Below are positions 1 through 7,519 of a stretch of 64,000 nucleotides of DNA, in pieces (positions within the stretch are counted from its first letter, which is position 1; every line of letters starts with the position of its first letter). A program made the translations under genes and the position numbers. Under the pieces are notes generated by a model. It did not search any database. It saw nothing but the letters and a program-made list of their open reading frames with translations, and was not told the origin of the DNA. This DNA is from Dysgonomonas mossii DSM 22836. Lineage in GTDB: Bacteria; Bacteroidota; Bacteroidia; Bacteroidales; Dysgonomonadaceae. The stretch covers positions 248,001-312,000 of the forward strand of contig NZ_GL892004.1 in assembly GCF_000213575.1 (NCBI RefSeq), given 5' to 3'.

Positions 1-1275
1 CTCTTTGGCTGCTACAGAAGGTGTTACCCTTTGCTGAACGGGAGGTTGTTGAGCAGGCTGCGGGCTCTGCGCCGCGGGCCTCTGATTTGTAGTCGGTGCA
101 GCCGCTTGTACAGGTTGTTCCTGCTTGGAGAAAATCGGATCAATTACCTGCTTTTTTTTTTGATCTTCAATTCCTGCTTGAGGTGAAGATAATTGGCAAA
201 GCCTAATTATTGTCAAGTCGGAGAGTAATCGCTTATTTCGGCTATATTTATAATTAAGGTCACTTTCGTTGACCAACTCGATGGCTTTATACAAAAATTC
301 GTTAGTACATTTTTTCGCTGTTTCTATATAACGATCTCTGATGGAAGCTCCTACTTCAAACAGTTCTGCGGTCTTGGCATCTTTGCAGAGCAATAAATCC
401 CTAAAATGCGAGGCAATACCTGTTATCACATTATTACCATCAAAACCTTTGCTAAGGATCTCATTCAGAATCAACAAACCCTCTACCACATTGTTGGTTA
501 AAATAGAATCTGTCAATCGGAAATAATATTCATAATCCAGAACATTCAGATTCTCGATAACAGCTTTGTACGTTACATTACCCCCTGTAAAACTTACTAC
601 CTGATCGAAGATAGACAAGGCATCACGCATTCCTCCATCTGCCTTTTGAGCCAAAACGTTCAAGGCTTCGGGCTCTGCCTTTACATGCTCCTGATCGGCC
701 ACATACTGAAGGTGCTCTACTGTATCTTTGATTGTAATACGGCTGAAATCGTATATCTGGCAACGAGAAAGTATTGTTGGAAGTATCTTATGCTTTTCGG
801 TTGTAGCCAATATAAAAATAGCATGGTGAGGCGGTTCTTCCAATGTTTTCAGGAAAGCGTTAAATGCAGCCTGCGAAAGCATGTGCACCTCATCTATTAT
901 ATATACCTTATATTTTCCTATCTGCGGAGGGATGCGCACTTGCTCGATCAAAGATCGGATATCGTCTACCGAGTTGTTAGACGCAGCATCCAATTCGTGT
1001 ATATTGAAAGACCGCTGTTCGTTAAAGGCAACACACGATTCGCACTGATTACAAGTTTCGCCATCGGGAGTTGGAGAGAGGCAATTTATGGTTTTCGCAA
1101 AAATACGGGCACATGTTGTTTTACCAACACCTCTAGGTCCACAAAAAAGATATGCATGAGCCAGCTTGCCCGACATTATCGCATTCTTTAGTGTAGTGGT
1201 TAATGCCCTTTGCCCCACAACCGAGTTGAAAGTCATAGGACGGTATTTCCTTGCCGAAACTATATAATTATCCAT
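1..1275 (-). CDS. dnaX: DNA polymerase III subunit gamma/tau (3' end cut by window edge)
   Basis: This is the clamp-loader ATPase that assembles the sliding clamp and, as tau, tethers the polymerase cores. About 425 residues are visible. They begin MDNYIVSARKYRPMTF, followed by a Walker A motif GPRGVGKTT (residues 46-54), a four-cysteine zinc module (CLSPTPDGETCNQCESC), the Walker B region IIDEVHML and the sensor SRC. After domain III there is a Pro/Gln/Ala-rich linker, which runs off the left edge, so the tau-specific C-terminus is not seen. The chosen ATG is directly followed by the conserved family N-terminus. An A10 run on the coding strand near residue 372 could make a short gamma form; it is listed separately. 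The family call is certain from motifs. Confidence 0.97.
   Translation of the reverse strand, partial: MDNYIVSARKYRPMTFNSVVGQRALTTTLKNAIMSGKLAHAYLFCGPRGVGKTTCARIFAKTINCLSPTPDGETCNQCESCVAFNEQRSFNIHELDAASNNSVDDIRSLIEQVRIPPQIGKYKVYIIDEVHMLSQAAFNAFLKTLEEPPHHAIFILATTEKHKILPTILSRCQIYDFSRITIKDTVEHLQYVADQEHVKAEPEALNVLAQKADGGMRDALSIFDQVVSFTGGNVTYKAVIENLNVLDYEYYFRLTDSILTNNVVEGLLILNEILSKGFDGNNVITGIASHFRDLLLCKDAKTAELFEVGASIRDRYIETAKKCTNEFLYKAIELVNESDLNYKYSRNKRLLSDLTIIRLCQLSSPQAGIEDQKKKQVIDPIFSKQEQPVQAAAPTTNQRPAAQSPQPAQQPPVQQRVTPSVAAKE
152..161 (-). other. Candidate dnaX slippage site (A10 homopolymer)
   Basis: The coding strand reads CAA AAA AAA AAG CAG GTA ATT GAT, encoding QKKKQVID at about residues 372-379, just after domain III. 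A slip to the -1 frame gives GCA GGT AAT TGA, and a slip to the +1 frame gives AGC AGG TAA, so both alternative frames stop within four codons. That is the layout known for dnaX genes that make gamma by ribosomal frameshifting (E. coli) or transcriptional slippage (Thermus). Use of the site here is inference. Confidence 0.55.
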
Positions 1276-1412
1276 TCTTGATTTTTCTTCTTTGGTATCA
1301 CAAAGCTATGAAAAAAAATGGAAAGATAAAATGTAAAAGAAAGCGAGATGGTGACCTTTTTAGCATCTAAAATGTTATATTGATATCAACGTTTTTAAAA
1401 CTATCATCTATT

Positions 1413-1607
1413 ATGGAAAAGGATGAAACATTATTGAAAATCAAAGTGATTCCTAATGCGCCGCTATTGGTGGAAGGAACTGTAGAACTAATTTTAGCAG
1501 ACGGAACCTCAGTGATTAAAGACAAACCGCATCTTTGCCGTTGTGGCGGATCGCAAAACAAACCGTATTGTGACGGTACACATGCTAAAATTGGCTTTAA
1601 AGGCTAA
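1413..1607 (+). CDS. CDGSH-type iron-sulfur protein
   Basis: This small protein (64 residues from the chosen ATG) consists mainly of one CDGSH iron-sulfur domain. The C-terminal motif CRCGGSQNKPYCDGTH supplies the three Cys and one His that ligand a 2Fe-2S cluster in this family. A beta-rich N-terminal part (IKVIPNAPLLVEGTVELI) matches single-domain bacterial members. An in-frame ATG 33 nt upstream would add MISTFLKLSSI, but the MEKDETLL start looks more natural because the extension has no family resemblance. Electron-transfer or redox-sensing roles are known for the family; the specific partner is unknown. The gene stands alone between dnaX (divergent) and tRNA-Leu. Confidence 0.85.
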   Translation: MEKDETLLKIKVIPNAPLLVEGTVELILADGTSVIKDKPHLCRCGGSQNKPYCDGTHAKIGFKG

Positions 1608-1688
1608 TTTATAAGAATTTATTTACGGGATAAGAGCATCTAAATTAAAATATTAGTTTAAATGCCCTTATTTTTTTATGATTAAGTG

Positions 1689-1718
1689 TTGGATGAAACA
1701 CATTTTATTATATCTTTG
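1689..1718 (+). promoter_or_regulatory. Promoter of tRNA-Leu
   Basis: A Bacteroidota-type promoter: TTG at 1689-1691 and the -7 box TATCTTTG at 1711-1718, with 19 nt between them. The tRNA begins 22 nt after the box. This matches the TTTG / TAnnTTTG consensus of the phylum. Confidence 0.8.
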
Positions 1719-1740
1719 TACCCGCTAACGCAAATTAGCC

Positions 1741-1822
1741 GCGGATGTGGCGTAATTGGTAGCCGCGCCAGACTTAGGATCTGGTGCCGAGAGGCGTGGG
1801 GGTTCGAGTCCCTTCATCCGCA
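1741..1822 (+). tRNA. tRNA-Leu, anticodon UAG
   Basis: An 82-nt class II tRNA. The acceptor stem GCGGATG pairs with CATCCGC, with discriminator A at 1822. The anticodon stem CCAGA/TCTGG encloses the loop CTTAGGA, giving anticodon TAG (Leu, CUN codons). A long variable arm (GCCGAGAGGC) and the T loop TTCGAGT are present. The T stem includes two G-U pairs. CCA is not encoded, as the sequence continues CAGAG. It has its own promoter and terminator, and an accessory HEPN gene lies convergently just downstream. Confidence 0.97.
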
Positions 1823-1827
1823 CAGAG

Positions 1828-1860
1828 AGCCTGACAGAGAAATCTGCCGGGCTTTTGCTT
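1828..1860 (+). terminator. tRNA-Leu terminator
   Basis: The 11-bp stem AGCCTGACAGA / TCTGCCGGGCT has one wobble and one mismatch and a GAAA loop. It is followed by TTTGCTTTTG, six bases after the tRNA 3' end. Confidence 0.75.
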
Positions 1861-1895
1861 TTGTAAATAGTTACTGAAAATATTTTTAAACGTAC

Positions 1896-1918
1896 CAGCG
1901 TGCAATTTTTGCACGCTG
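1896..1918 (-). terminator. Hairpin downstream of the HEPN gene
   Basis: A perfect 10-bp stem CAGCGTGCAA / TTGCACGCTG with a 3-nt loop begins 5 nt after the HEPN gene stop. The following T-tract is weak on the minus strand, so it could be a terminator or a transcript-protecting hairpin. Confidence 0.6.
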
Positions 1919-1923
1919 ATAAA

Positions 1924-3369
1924 TTAATCATTATCATTTGCCCTATCAATATATCTAAAAAAATTACCATTTTTAACAGGCTCACAACTTCTTACCATTC
2001 TCCATTTAATAACTTGAGTCAACCCCTTGTCAATTACATATCCTCCATAATTTGCTAATTTTAATAATAGCATCGCACTTAACATGACTAACCTATTTGA
2101 GACAACATCTAACAATTCATTTTCTGAAAGATTTGACAGATTCATGTCTCTTGGAGGCTTGGGTAATCTCCCATGCAAAAATAGATTTCGACACTTAATA
2201 CAATATAGTTCTTCTTCATCTAAATTTATACCAATAAGCTTAAATGCTTCTGAAAGTTTATCTGCATTAGGAATATTATTGATGTTTTCCAACTTTATTT
2301 TTAACTTATCGTGCTGTTGCTGTTTTATTTGAGATGAAAATTCTTTTAGGGTTTTCTTCAACTTATATCTAATTGAATTTATAGTATCTTTATCTTCAAT
2401 AATAACTTTTGATGCAAGTTTATCGCCGATAGTACCTGTGATTGTTTCTAATGCAACTGCTCCTAATGTCGCTTTTGACAATCCATTAATATTCCCTGCC
2501 TCAATTAGCAAAAATGCAGACCTCTTATATTCTTCATGCTTATATAATAATTTAACCAAATTATTAAACTGAAAACTTGTTAGTTGTAGCTTTTCGTTAG
2601 GTATATTTTCATATATTCCTGTGCTTATAATTGGTGAGCCTGAATTGATTACTTTATTAACATTCTCATAACGATAAGTAAGGCTTTCAACACCCTTTGA
2701 CTTTTGTGCAACAAAATATATAGTTTCAGCCATATAATATCCACTTAATAAACCGAAAGCTACCATTATAGCATCAATTATCTTTCTAAATTTAGCATAA
2801 TCAATTACACCATTAGGCTTAAATATATAATATCCATTTTTACTATCAATCAATACATAATAAAATACTAAGTCCACACCATCTACCTTAAGATTAATCG
2901 CATTATAAGACCCATTATCTTTTTGATTTGTGGTTAAATCGAAAAGAACCCCCAATTTATACGGCTCAAACTTATCTTTGTCAAATTTCACATAGGCAGT
3001 TTGCTTTGATTGTATCCATAAAGAGTCTTTAGTATCAACATCTCCTTTAAATGCTTTACATTCTACAGCAAATTTTTGAGGATATTTACCATTATGATGT
3101 TTAGCTTTAACGATATCGTAATTTTGAACTGATATCTTTTGTCCTCGAGATAAAAGAATAAATGGTCGTGTGAAAAAATAATCGATATCAAGACCTTTAG
3201 ATTTGTCTTGTTCTTGTAATTCAAACCTTAACAAGTAGTTACCATTATCTTGTATACTAAAAGATGAGTCAATAAACAAATTAGGGATTGTTGTTGCCAA
3301 CTTATAGACATTTTTTTCGTCCTCAAGTTGTTTAATGAAATTTATAACTAATCTATCAGGTTCTAACAT
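1924..3369 (-). CDS. HEPN-domain protein, possibly ApeA-like defence RNase
   Basis: A 481-residue soluble protein without signal peptide or membrane segment. The C-terminal helical part (about residues 270-450) ends in CRNLFLHGR: R394-N-x3-H399, the R-x4-H catalytic motif of HEPN ribonucleases, followed by the usual Gly. Upstream, GAVALETITGTI resembles the ALE helix seen in ApeA-type HEPN proteins. The N-terminal 200 residues are beta-rich and not recognised; ApeA-like proteins have such a domain. Known HEPN RNases act in phage defence or toxin systems by cutting RNA. The gene sits convergent to tRNA-Leu with its own promoter and hairpin, is more AT-rich than its neighbours, and has no MNT antitoxin partner. 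The HEPN assignment is fairly sure; the ApeA relationship is inference. Confidence 0.6.
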   Translation of the reverse strand: MLEPDRLVINFIKQLEDEKNVYKLATTIPNLFIDSSFSIQDNGNYLLRFELQEQDKSKGLDIDYFFTRPFILLSRGQKISVQNYDIVKAKHHNGKYPQKFAVECKAFKGDVDTKDSLWIQSKQTAYVKFDKDKFEPYKLGVLFDLTTNQKDNGSYNAINLKVDGVDLVFYYVLIDSKNGYYIFKPNGVIDYAKFRKIIDAIMVAFGLLSGYYMAETIYFVAQKSKGVESLTYRYENVNKVINSGSPIISTGIYENIPNEKLQLTSFQFNNLVKLLYKHEEYKRSAFLLIEAGNINGLSKATLGAVALETITGTIGDKLASKVIIEDKDTINSIRYKLKKTLKEFSSQIKQQQHDKLKIKLENINNIPNADKLSEAFKLIGINLDEEELYCIKCRNLFLHGRLPKPPRDMNLSNLSENELLDVVSNRLVMLSAMLLLKLANYGGYVIDKGLTQVIKWRMVRSCEPVKNGNFFRYIDRANDND

Positions 3370-3408
3370 AAAGTTTTTATTTATTCATTTTAGTACATCT
3401 AAGATAAT

Positions 3409-3416
3409 CAAACATA
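3409..3416 (-). promoter_or_regulatory. Candidate -7 box of the HEPN gene
   Basis: TATGTTTG on the minus strand matches TAnnTTTG and lies about 39 nt before the HEPN gene ATG. No clear -33 element was found, so it is moderate evidence for an independent promoter. Confidence 0.45.
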
Positions 3417-3558
3417 TTCAAATAACTAATATTCATAGCTTCACTATCCACTCTCTTAACTCATAAATCAAATCCAAATCTTCAAAAAATCGGTACGAAA
3501 ATATCAACCTCCCCAAAAACCTATATAATAATCCAATACCACCCACACCATATCACAC

Positions 3559-3600
3559 AAAAAGCGACAAACCAAAGAAATCTTTAATTTGCCGCTTTTT
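3559..3600 (-). terminator. Helicase gene terminator
   Basis: AAAAAGCGACAAA pairs with TTTGCCGCTTTTT, with one A-C mismatch and a 16-nt loop. On the minus strand the stem ends in a T run, 27 nt after the helicase stop codon. Confidence 0.65.
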
Positions 3601-3626
3601 TATTTATTCTTTCTAATGGGTGAAAA

Positions 3627-4967
3627 TCAATCAGTCTTCTTGATAACGTTTCTTGCCACTTCTATCTTATATTTCTTACCCTTCATCTTCTCATCTCTGA
3701 TATTACCCAAAAGAGTTTTTACGGCAGATGTTCGCACTGCAACAAAAGAGATAAAGTCTTTAACGTCAATCAATCCCAAGTCTGATTTATCTAACTTCCC
3801 TTTTTGCAAGAAGAAGCCGACAATATCACTCTTATTTAGTTTATTCTTCTTACCTCCACTAATATATACAGTCTGATATTCAGGGCGGTTTGGCAAATTT
3901 TTCCCCGCCGCAACTTTCAGAATATCCAAAGTATCGGAGATATAATCGGGCATTTTTTCGTCTTTGAATTGTATGATATACGAGGTTCCTGAAGCATGCA
4001 TACGAGCTGTGCGCCCGTTACGATGAACAAATTCGCTCTCTTTAGCCGGAAGATGATAATGTATCACATGTTTCATTTCGGGAATATCCAATCCTCTGGC
4101 TGCCAGATCGGTGGTAATCAAATAATTCAGACTGCCATTTCTAAATTGGATTAAGATTCTTTCCCTGTCATCCTGATCCATACCTCCATGATAATATCCT
4201 GTTTGTACCCCTTTCTTGTTCAACAAATCACTAATACGCTCCGTAACTTCTCTATGATTGCAGAAAATAAGTGCCGGCTCAGAATTAAATGAACATATTA
4301 AGTGGAATAAAGATTCTATCTTGTCTTTTTCGGGAGATAAAACGAGTTTAATTGAAAGGTTATCGCTTTTTTCTTCTTGTATATAATCAAGAACTACCGG
4401 CTTTTGCATTCCTACAAATTCAGGAATTTCCACATCGGAAGTAGCCGAGAGAAGAACCCTTTTTTGCAGGTTGGGCAGTTGGCTAATGATGGTATCCATT
4501 TCCTCCTGAAAACCTAATTGTAACGATTTATCAAATTCATCGAGAACCAGAATACGAATAGAATCTGTATCAAAAGATTTCCGTTCCAGGTGGTCGGTCA
4601 ACCTGCCCGGAGTACCAATAAGTAAAGCGGGAGGATTGCTTAGGTTTTTCAACTCGGTATCAATAGAGTGCCCGCCATAACAAACATTTACTTTGAATTG
4701 TGTACCCATCTTTTTCCAAACTTGCTCTATCTGAAGAGCCAACTCCCTTGATGGAACAATTACAAGGCATTGTACTTTCTTTATATCCTCTTTCAGCAAT
4801 CGGAAGATAGGCAGTAAGAAAGCAAGCGTTTTGCCCGAACCTGTAGGAGATAATAGCAATGTGTTTTGACTATCGATTATCGCCTTTTGAGCTGCAAACT
4901 GCATTTTATTCAGATTGCCAATCCCCAGATTGGATAATATGTCTATATGTTGATTTTCTGTATTCAT
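3627..4967 (-). CDS. DEAD-box RNA helicase, DbpA-like
   Basis: An ATP-dependent RNA helicase of 446 residues. It shows Q-motif context (LNKMQFAAQKAI), Walker A SPTGSGKT, motif Ib GTPGR, the DEAD-box variant LDEFD (DEFD instead of DEAD), SAT (LLSATSD), motif V TTDLAARGLDIP and motif VI HRNGRTAR. The C-terminal about 75 residues (from VYISGGKKNKL to the end) match the DbpA RNA-binding domain, which in E. coli targets helix 92 of 23S rRNA. A role in 50S assembly is therefore likely. A longer reading frame would add 18 residues. I chose MNTENQHIDIL because the promoter -7 box lies immediately upstream and homologues begin here. It stands alone between two accessory loci. Confidence 0.93.
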   Translation of the reverse strand: MNTENQHIDILSNLGIGNLNKMQFAAQKAIIDSQNTLLLSPTGSGKTLAFLLPIFRLLKEDIKKVQCLVIVPSRELALQIEQVWKKMGTQFKVNVCYGGHSIDTELKNLSNPPALLIGTPGRLTDHLERKSFDTDSIRILVLDEFDKSLQLGFQEEMDTIISQLPNLQKRVLLSATSDVEIPEFVGMQKPVVLDYIQEEKSDNLSIKLVLSPEKDKIESLFHLICSFNSEPALIFCNHREVTERISDLLNKKGVQTGYYHGGMDQDDRERILIQFRNGSLNYLITTDLAARGLDIPEMKHVIHYHLPAKESEFVHRNGRTARMHASGTSYIIQFKDEKMPDYISDTLDILKVAAGKNLPNRPEYQTVYISGGKKNKLNKSDIVGFFLQKGKLDKSDLGLIDVKDFISFVAVRTSAVKTLLGNIRDEKMKGKKYKIEVARNVIKKTD

Positions 4968-4971
4968 CCCA

Positions 4972-4979
4972 CAAAGGTA
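4972..4979 (-). promoter_or_regulatory. Helicase promoter -7 box, unusually close to ATG
   Basis: TACCTTTG on the minus strand ends only 4 nt before the chosen ATG. If it is the true -7 box, transcription would start at or within the start codon, giving a leaderless mRNA. It also rules against the longer upstream reading. Confidence 0.55.
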
Positions 4980-5227
4980 ATATATTATCTTATAGCGCTC
5001 TATTTCGTTTCTTATTTTCAATCTTAGCTTGTGTTTCTATTTCGTGGGCAAAATTTTCTACTTCATAGTCTATGTATTGTTCGAAAAGGAAGAAATGATA
5101 ATGGAAATAAAGAATAGGAAATTATTAAAAGATAATTATCAAAAAAATATGATATAAAATACATATAATCAGATGAAACCATTAAAAATGTTTACTTATC
5201 TTTACAATAGTTAAATGAACATAATCT

Positions 5228-5842
5228 ATGGCTAGTGAAAATTCAAAAGATATTAACAATTTGAGAATCATTCCGCAAATTGGTTTGTTTATAACATCAT
5301 ATACCCCATTATTCCTTATTATTATTATAAAAGTTATTGCAAAAAATTCAGACTTTTTATATTGGGGCGGATTTAATTGGTACTCTTTCCAAACGTTTCT
5401 TTCGAAGTTTGGTTTAGTTACAGGTGCTACTCTTATAATTTTACTCAGTTTTCTAATAGTAAAGCTAACATTAATGAATTTAGAAGCCTCAATCGATAAT
5501 GGTTTTTTAGTTAGAGTTAATAATGTGAATAATAAAAGTTCTGAGATAATTAGTTACATTGCCACATACATTATTCCATTTGTATATGATGCTAATGAAC
5601 CGCTCGATTTTCTAATAATGTTCTTACTTATTGCAATTATATTTGCTATATATATCAATTCTCCATTACTGATTGTAAATCCAATTTTAGGTCTAAAATA
5701 TGGAATATATGAAGTTACATTTATGCAAAACGGAGCTTCAAAATCTGCAATTGTTTTATCAAAAGACAAATATTTATTAGAAGGAAATGTAATAAAATTA
5801 TTATCAATAGGCCATAAAATTTATTATTCAAAAAAAATCTGA
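5228..5842 (+). CDS. kwaA: Four-helix membrane protein, Kiwa KwaA-like
   Basis: A 204-residue integral membrane protein with about four hydrophobic segments: near residues 16-38 (IGLFITSYTPLFLIIIIKVI), 61-82 (LVTGATLIILLSFLIV), 105-120, and 126-155 (IMFLLIAIIFAIYINSPLLI). A polar C-terminal tail of about 45 residues follows. Size, topology and its position just before a KwaB-like gene match KwaA, the membrane sensor of the two-gene Kiwa anti-phage system. KwaA senses phage attachment or injection at the inner membrane and works with KwaB. The call rests on architecture and gene pairing more than on sequence motifs. Strong AT bias suggests an accessory origin. Confidence 0.6.
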   Translation: MASENSKDINNLRIIPQIGLFITSYTPLFLIIIIKVIAKNSDFLYWGGFNWYSFQTFLSKFGLVTGATLIILLSFLIVKLTLMNLEASIDNGFLVRVNNVNNKSSEIISYIATYIIPFVYDANEPLDFLIMFLLIAIIFAIYINSPLLIVNPILGLKYGIYEVTFMQNGASKSAIVLSKDKYLLEGNVIKLLSIGHKIYYSKKI

Positions 5843-5848
5843 TACACC

Positions 5849-6880
5849 ATGTTGCAAGAATTATTAAATGACATTAAAGATTCGGACAAAAAAAATCTAT
5901 GCCTTTTTTTCATAAATCGTACACTAAAACCGAACGTAAGAAGTAGAGACAGAGTCTTAGAAAAGTATGATTATAAAGTCTTTCAGGTAAATATAGATGA
6001 TGAAATCAGGAGTTACTTGTATTCTTTAAGCTTAGAGCAAATAGAGTACGCTATAAAGAAAAAGTTTGATATTGTTGAATATGATATTATATCAGACAGT
6101 ACGGATCAACTATATACATACCAAATGATCAATAAAACAATGTCATTTGTATCTGTTGTAAATGATCAATTACCAGATAGATCTTCAATACCTCAGCTAC
6201 AAAACCTTAGCGAACTAATTGAAATAGGGTCACTTTGGGCTTATTGCGTAGGATATTTACCCGATATTGCTAAACCAGAAGACTGGATATATACTTTTAG
6301 AAAGATTGCAAATACTAAACTTGTAATTGACGAAAAAGATGCAGATAATAAAACCATAAAGCAAAAATTCATAAGAGTATTCTTTAATAATAAAAGCAAT
6401 AAATTGCAATTTTTACATGGCGAAACAATTACATTAGACAAACAAATAGATTGTATCTATAAAGTAGACACATTCTACATCTTAAAGAAGAGGGAGTTTG
6501 AAAGGATGGTAGGTCTTGAAGAAGATTTTAAACAGCAAGCAGAAGAAACAATTGACAAAATGGCTGAAACTAATATGTTTAAAGGGCTCGATTTTATAAG
6601 AAAAGAAATAGAGGAATCTCCATCAATACATAAGAAGCTGATAAAAATACAAAAACTTGAGACTTACCAAGGGTTAAAACAGTCAGATATAAAAAGGATG
6701 GAAAAAACAGCTCGTCTATTTGGGAGTAAGCTTAAAACGGATGACGGTAAAATTGTCATTGAAGATAAGGCTGACATTGAACTTGCAATAAGATTATTAT
6801 GTGAATATTACAAAGAAGGGATGGTTACAAAGAAAAAATTTGGTACTTATTCAGGTAAAATAATGAAAACTTCAGAATAA
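5849..6880 (+). CDS. kwaB: DUF4868-like protein, Kiwa KwaB-like
   Basis: A 343-residue soluble protein that starts 6 nt after the membrane gene and is clearly co-transcribed with it. The central and C-terminal part (about residues 190-340) reads like DUF4868: IDCIYKVDTFYILKKREFER, then a charged helical segment, then a terminal region with IEDKADIELAIRLLCEYY and a final basic stretch. DUF4868 is the domain of KwaB, the DNA-binding effector of Kiwa, which limits late phage replication. The N-terminal half is less recognisable. No nuclease motif is seen. Together with the upstream four-helix protein this makes a complete candidate Kiwa operon, closed by a strong terminator. Family recognition is from memory of the pattern and needs a profile search. 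Confidence 0.65.
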   Translation: MLQELLNDIKDSDKKNLCLFFINRTLKPNVRSRDRVLEKYDYKVFQVNIDDEIRSYLYSLSLEQIEYAIKKKFDIVEYDIISDSTDQLYTYQMINKTMSFVSVVNDQLPDRSSIPQLQNLSELIEIGSLWAYCVGYLPDIAKPEDWIYTFRKIANTKLVIDEKDADNKTIKQKFIRVFFNNKSNKLQFLHGETITLDKQIDCIYKVDTFYILKKREFERMVGLEEDFKQQAEETIDKMAETNMFKGLDFIRKEIEESPSIHKKLIKIQKLETYQGLKQSDIKRMEKTARLFGSKLKTDDGKIVIEDKADIELAIRLLCEYYKEGMVTKKKFGTYSGKIMKTSE

Positions 6881-6995
6881 AATTATAAATCTTATATTGA
6901 AATTTATTTTCTTTTTTACGCCAAAACTAACTACCAAAGTTCTGCTTGCTTCTTTTAGAGAATTTATAAGGTGAATAGAATCCTTTCATCAGCAC

Positions 6996-7033
6996 AAAAA
7001 GAGCTTTTAATCAGCTGATTAAAAGCTCTTTTT
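6996..7033 (+). terminator. Bidirectional terminator, perfect 38-nt palindrome
   Basis: Arms AAAAAGAGCTTTTAATCAG and its exact complement meet with no spacer. It closes the kwaAB-like operon on plus and, 3 nt beyond the small ORF stop, that gene on minus. Both ends have A/T tracts. Confidence 0.85.
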
Positions 7034-7035
7034 AT

Positions 7036-7167
7036 TTAATCCCCTTTTTTATGTTTATGAGGTTTAAGAGAAGGGGTATTGCCTGGAGTATTCTTATTAT
7101 CCCTCTGACGTCTGTCTGGCTCTCCTGTGGTCTTAGCAATTCTTTTAGGTCCTGGTTTGATTCCCAT
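7036..7167 (-). CDS. Small basic protein, 43 residues, unknown
   Basis: A 43-codon reading frame begins MGIKPGPKRIAKTTGEP and ends PHKHKKGD. It is rich in Lys, Arg, Pro and Gly with no hydrophobic segment, so it is probably an RNA- or ribosome-associated or disordered protein (inference). A purine-rich stretch (AAAAAAAGAAAA) lies just before the ATG. The stop codon is followed within 3 nt by a strong terminator shared with the convergent kwaB-like gene, which supports it as a real gene. I do not recognise a family. Confidence 0.6.
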   Translation of the reverse strand: MGIKPGPKRIAKTTGEPDRRQRDNKNTPGNTPSLKPHKHKKGD

Positions 7168-7519
7168 AGTTTTCTTTTTTTATAGGTTAAACAATTAATT
7201 ACCATAAACTTAACATCAATTATCGTGCCATAATACATTTTGGCAGGGCTTTTTTATCTAATTGCCCCATACTTCATAACCCCTCTCCCCCTCCTACAAA
7301 AACATCCCTCCACATCCATAAAAAATACCCCTTGAAAAATAAAAGGGTACTCCAACACTATATTTTTGTTAATAGTTAAATAATCTGACGTCTTATCATT
7401 TTACGCTAAAAGTTGGGCTTCTAACAAATCATCTCTTAATAAATCTTTTTTTTAACAACCAAATGGCGAGGCTCATTGTTTAGATATGAGTTATAAACAT
7501 AATTAAAATCAGACTAGCT
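7168..7519. other. Gene-free stretch, extreme C excess
   Basis: No ORF or RNA gene is seen. The block 7261-7320 holds 28 C and only 1 G on the plus strand, the strongest strand bias in the window. The stretch must hold the upstream regions of both the small basic protein (minus) and the OmpA lipoprotein (plus), but no clear TAnnTTTG box stands out; TAAGTTTA is a weak candidate for the small gene. Confidence 0.6.

Noticed and set aside
646-1191. A 181-codon plus-strand frame
   Set aside because: Antisense shadow of dnaX, whose motifs on the minus strand are unmistakable.
1924-3369. HEPN-MNT toxin-antitoxin pair
   Set aside because: No MNT nucleotidyltransferase gene lies beside the HEPN gene, and 481 residues is much larger than HEPN toxins of that type.
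3370-3600. Possible attachment-site copy of the tRNA-Leu 3' end flanking the HEPN gene
   Set aside because: No repeat of the tRNA 3' sequence and no integrase gene was found, so an integrated element with att sites is not supported.
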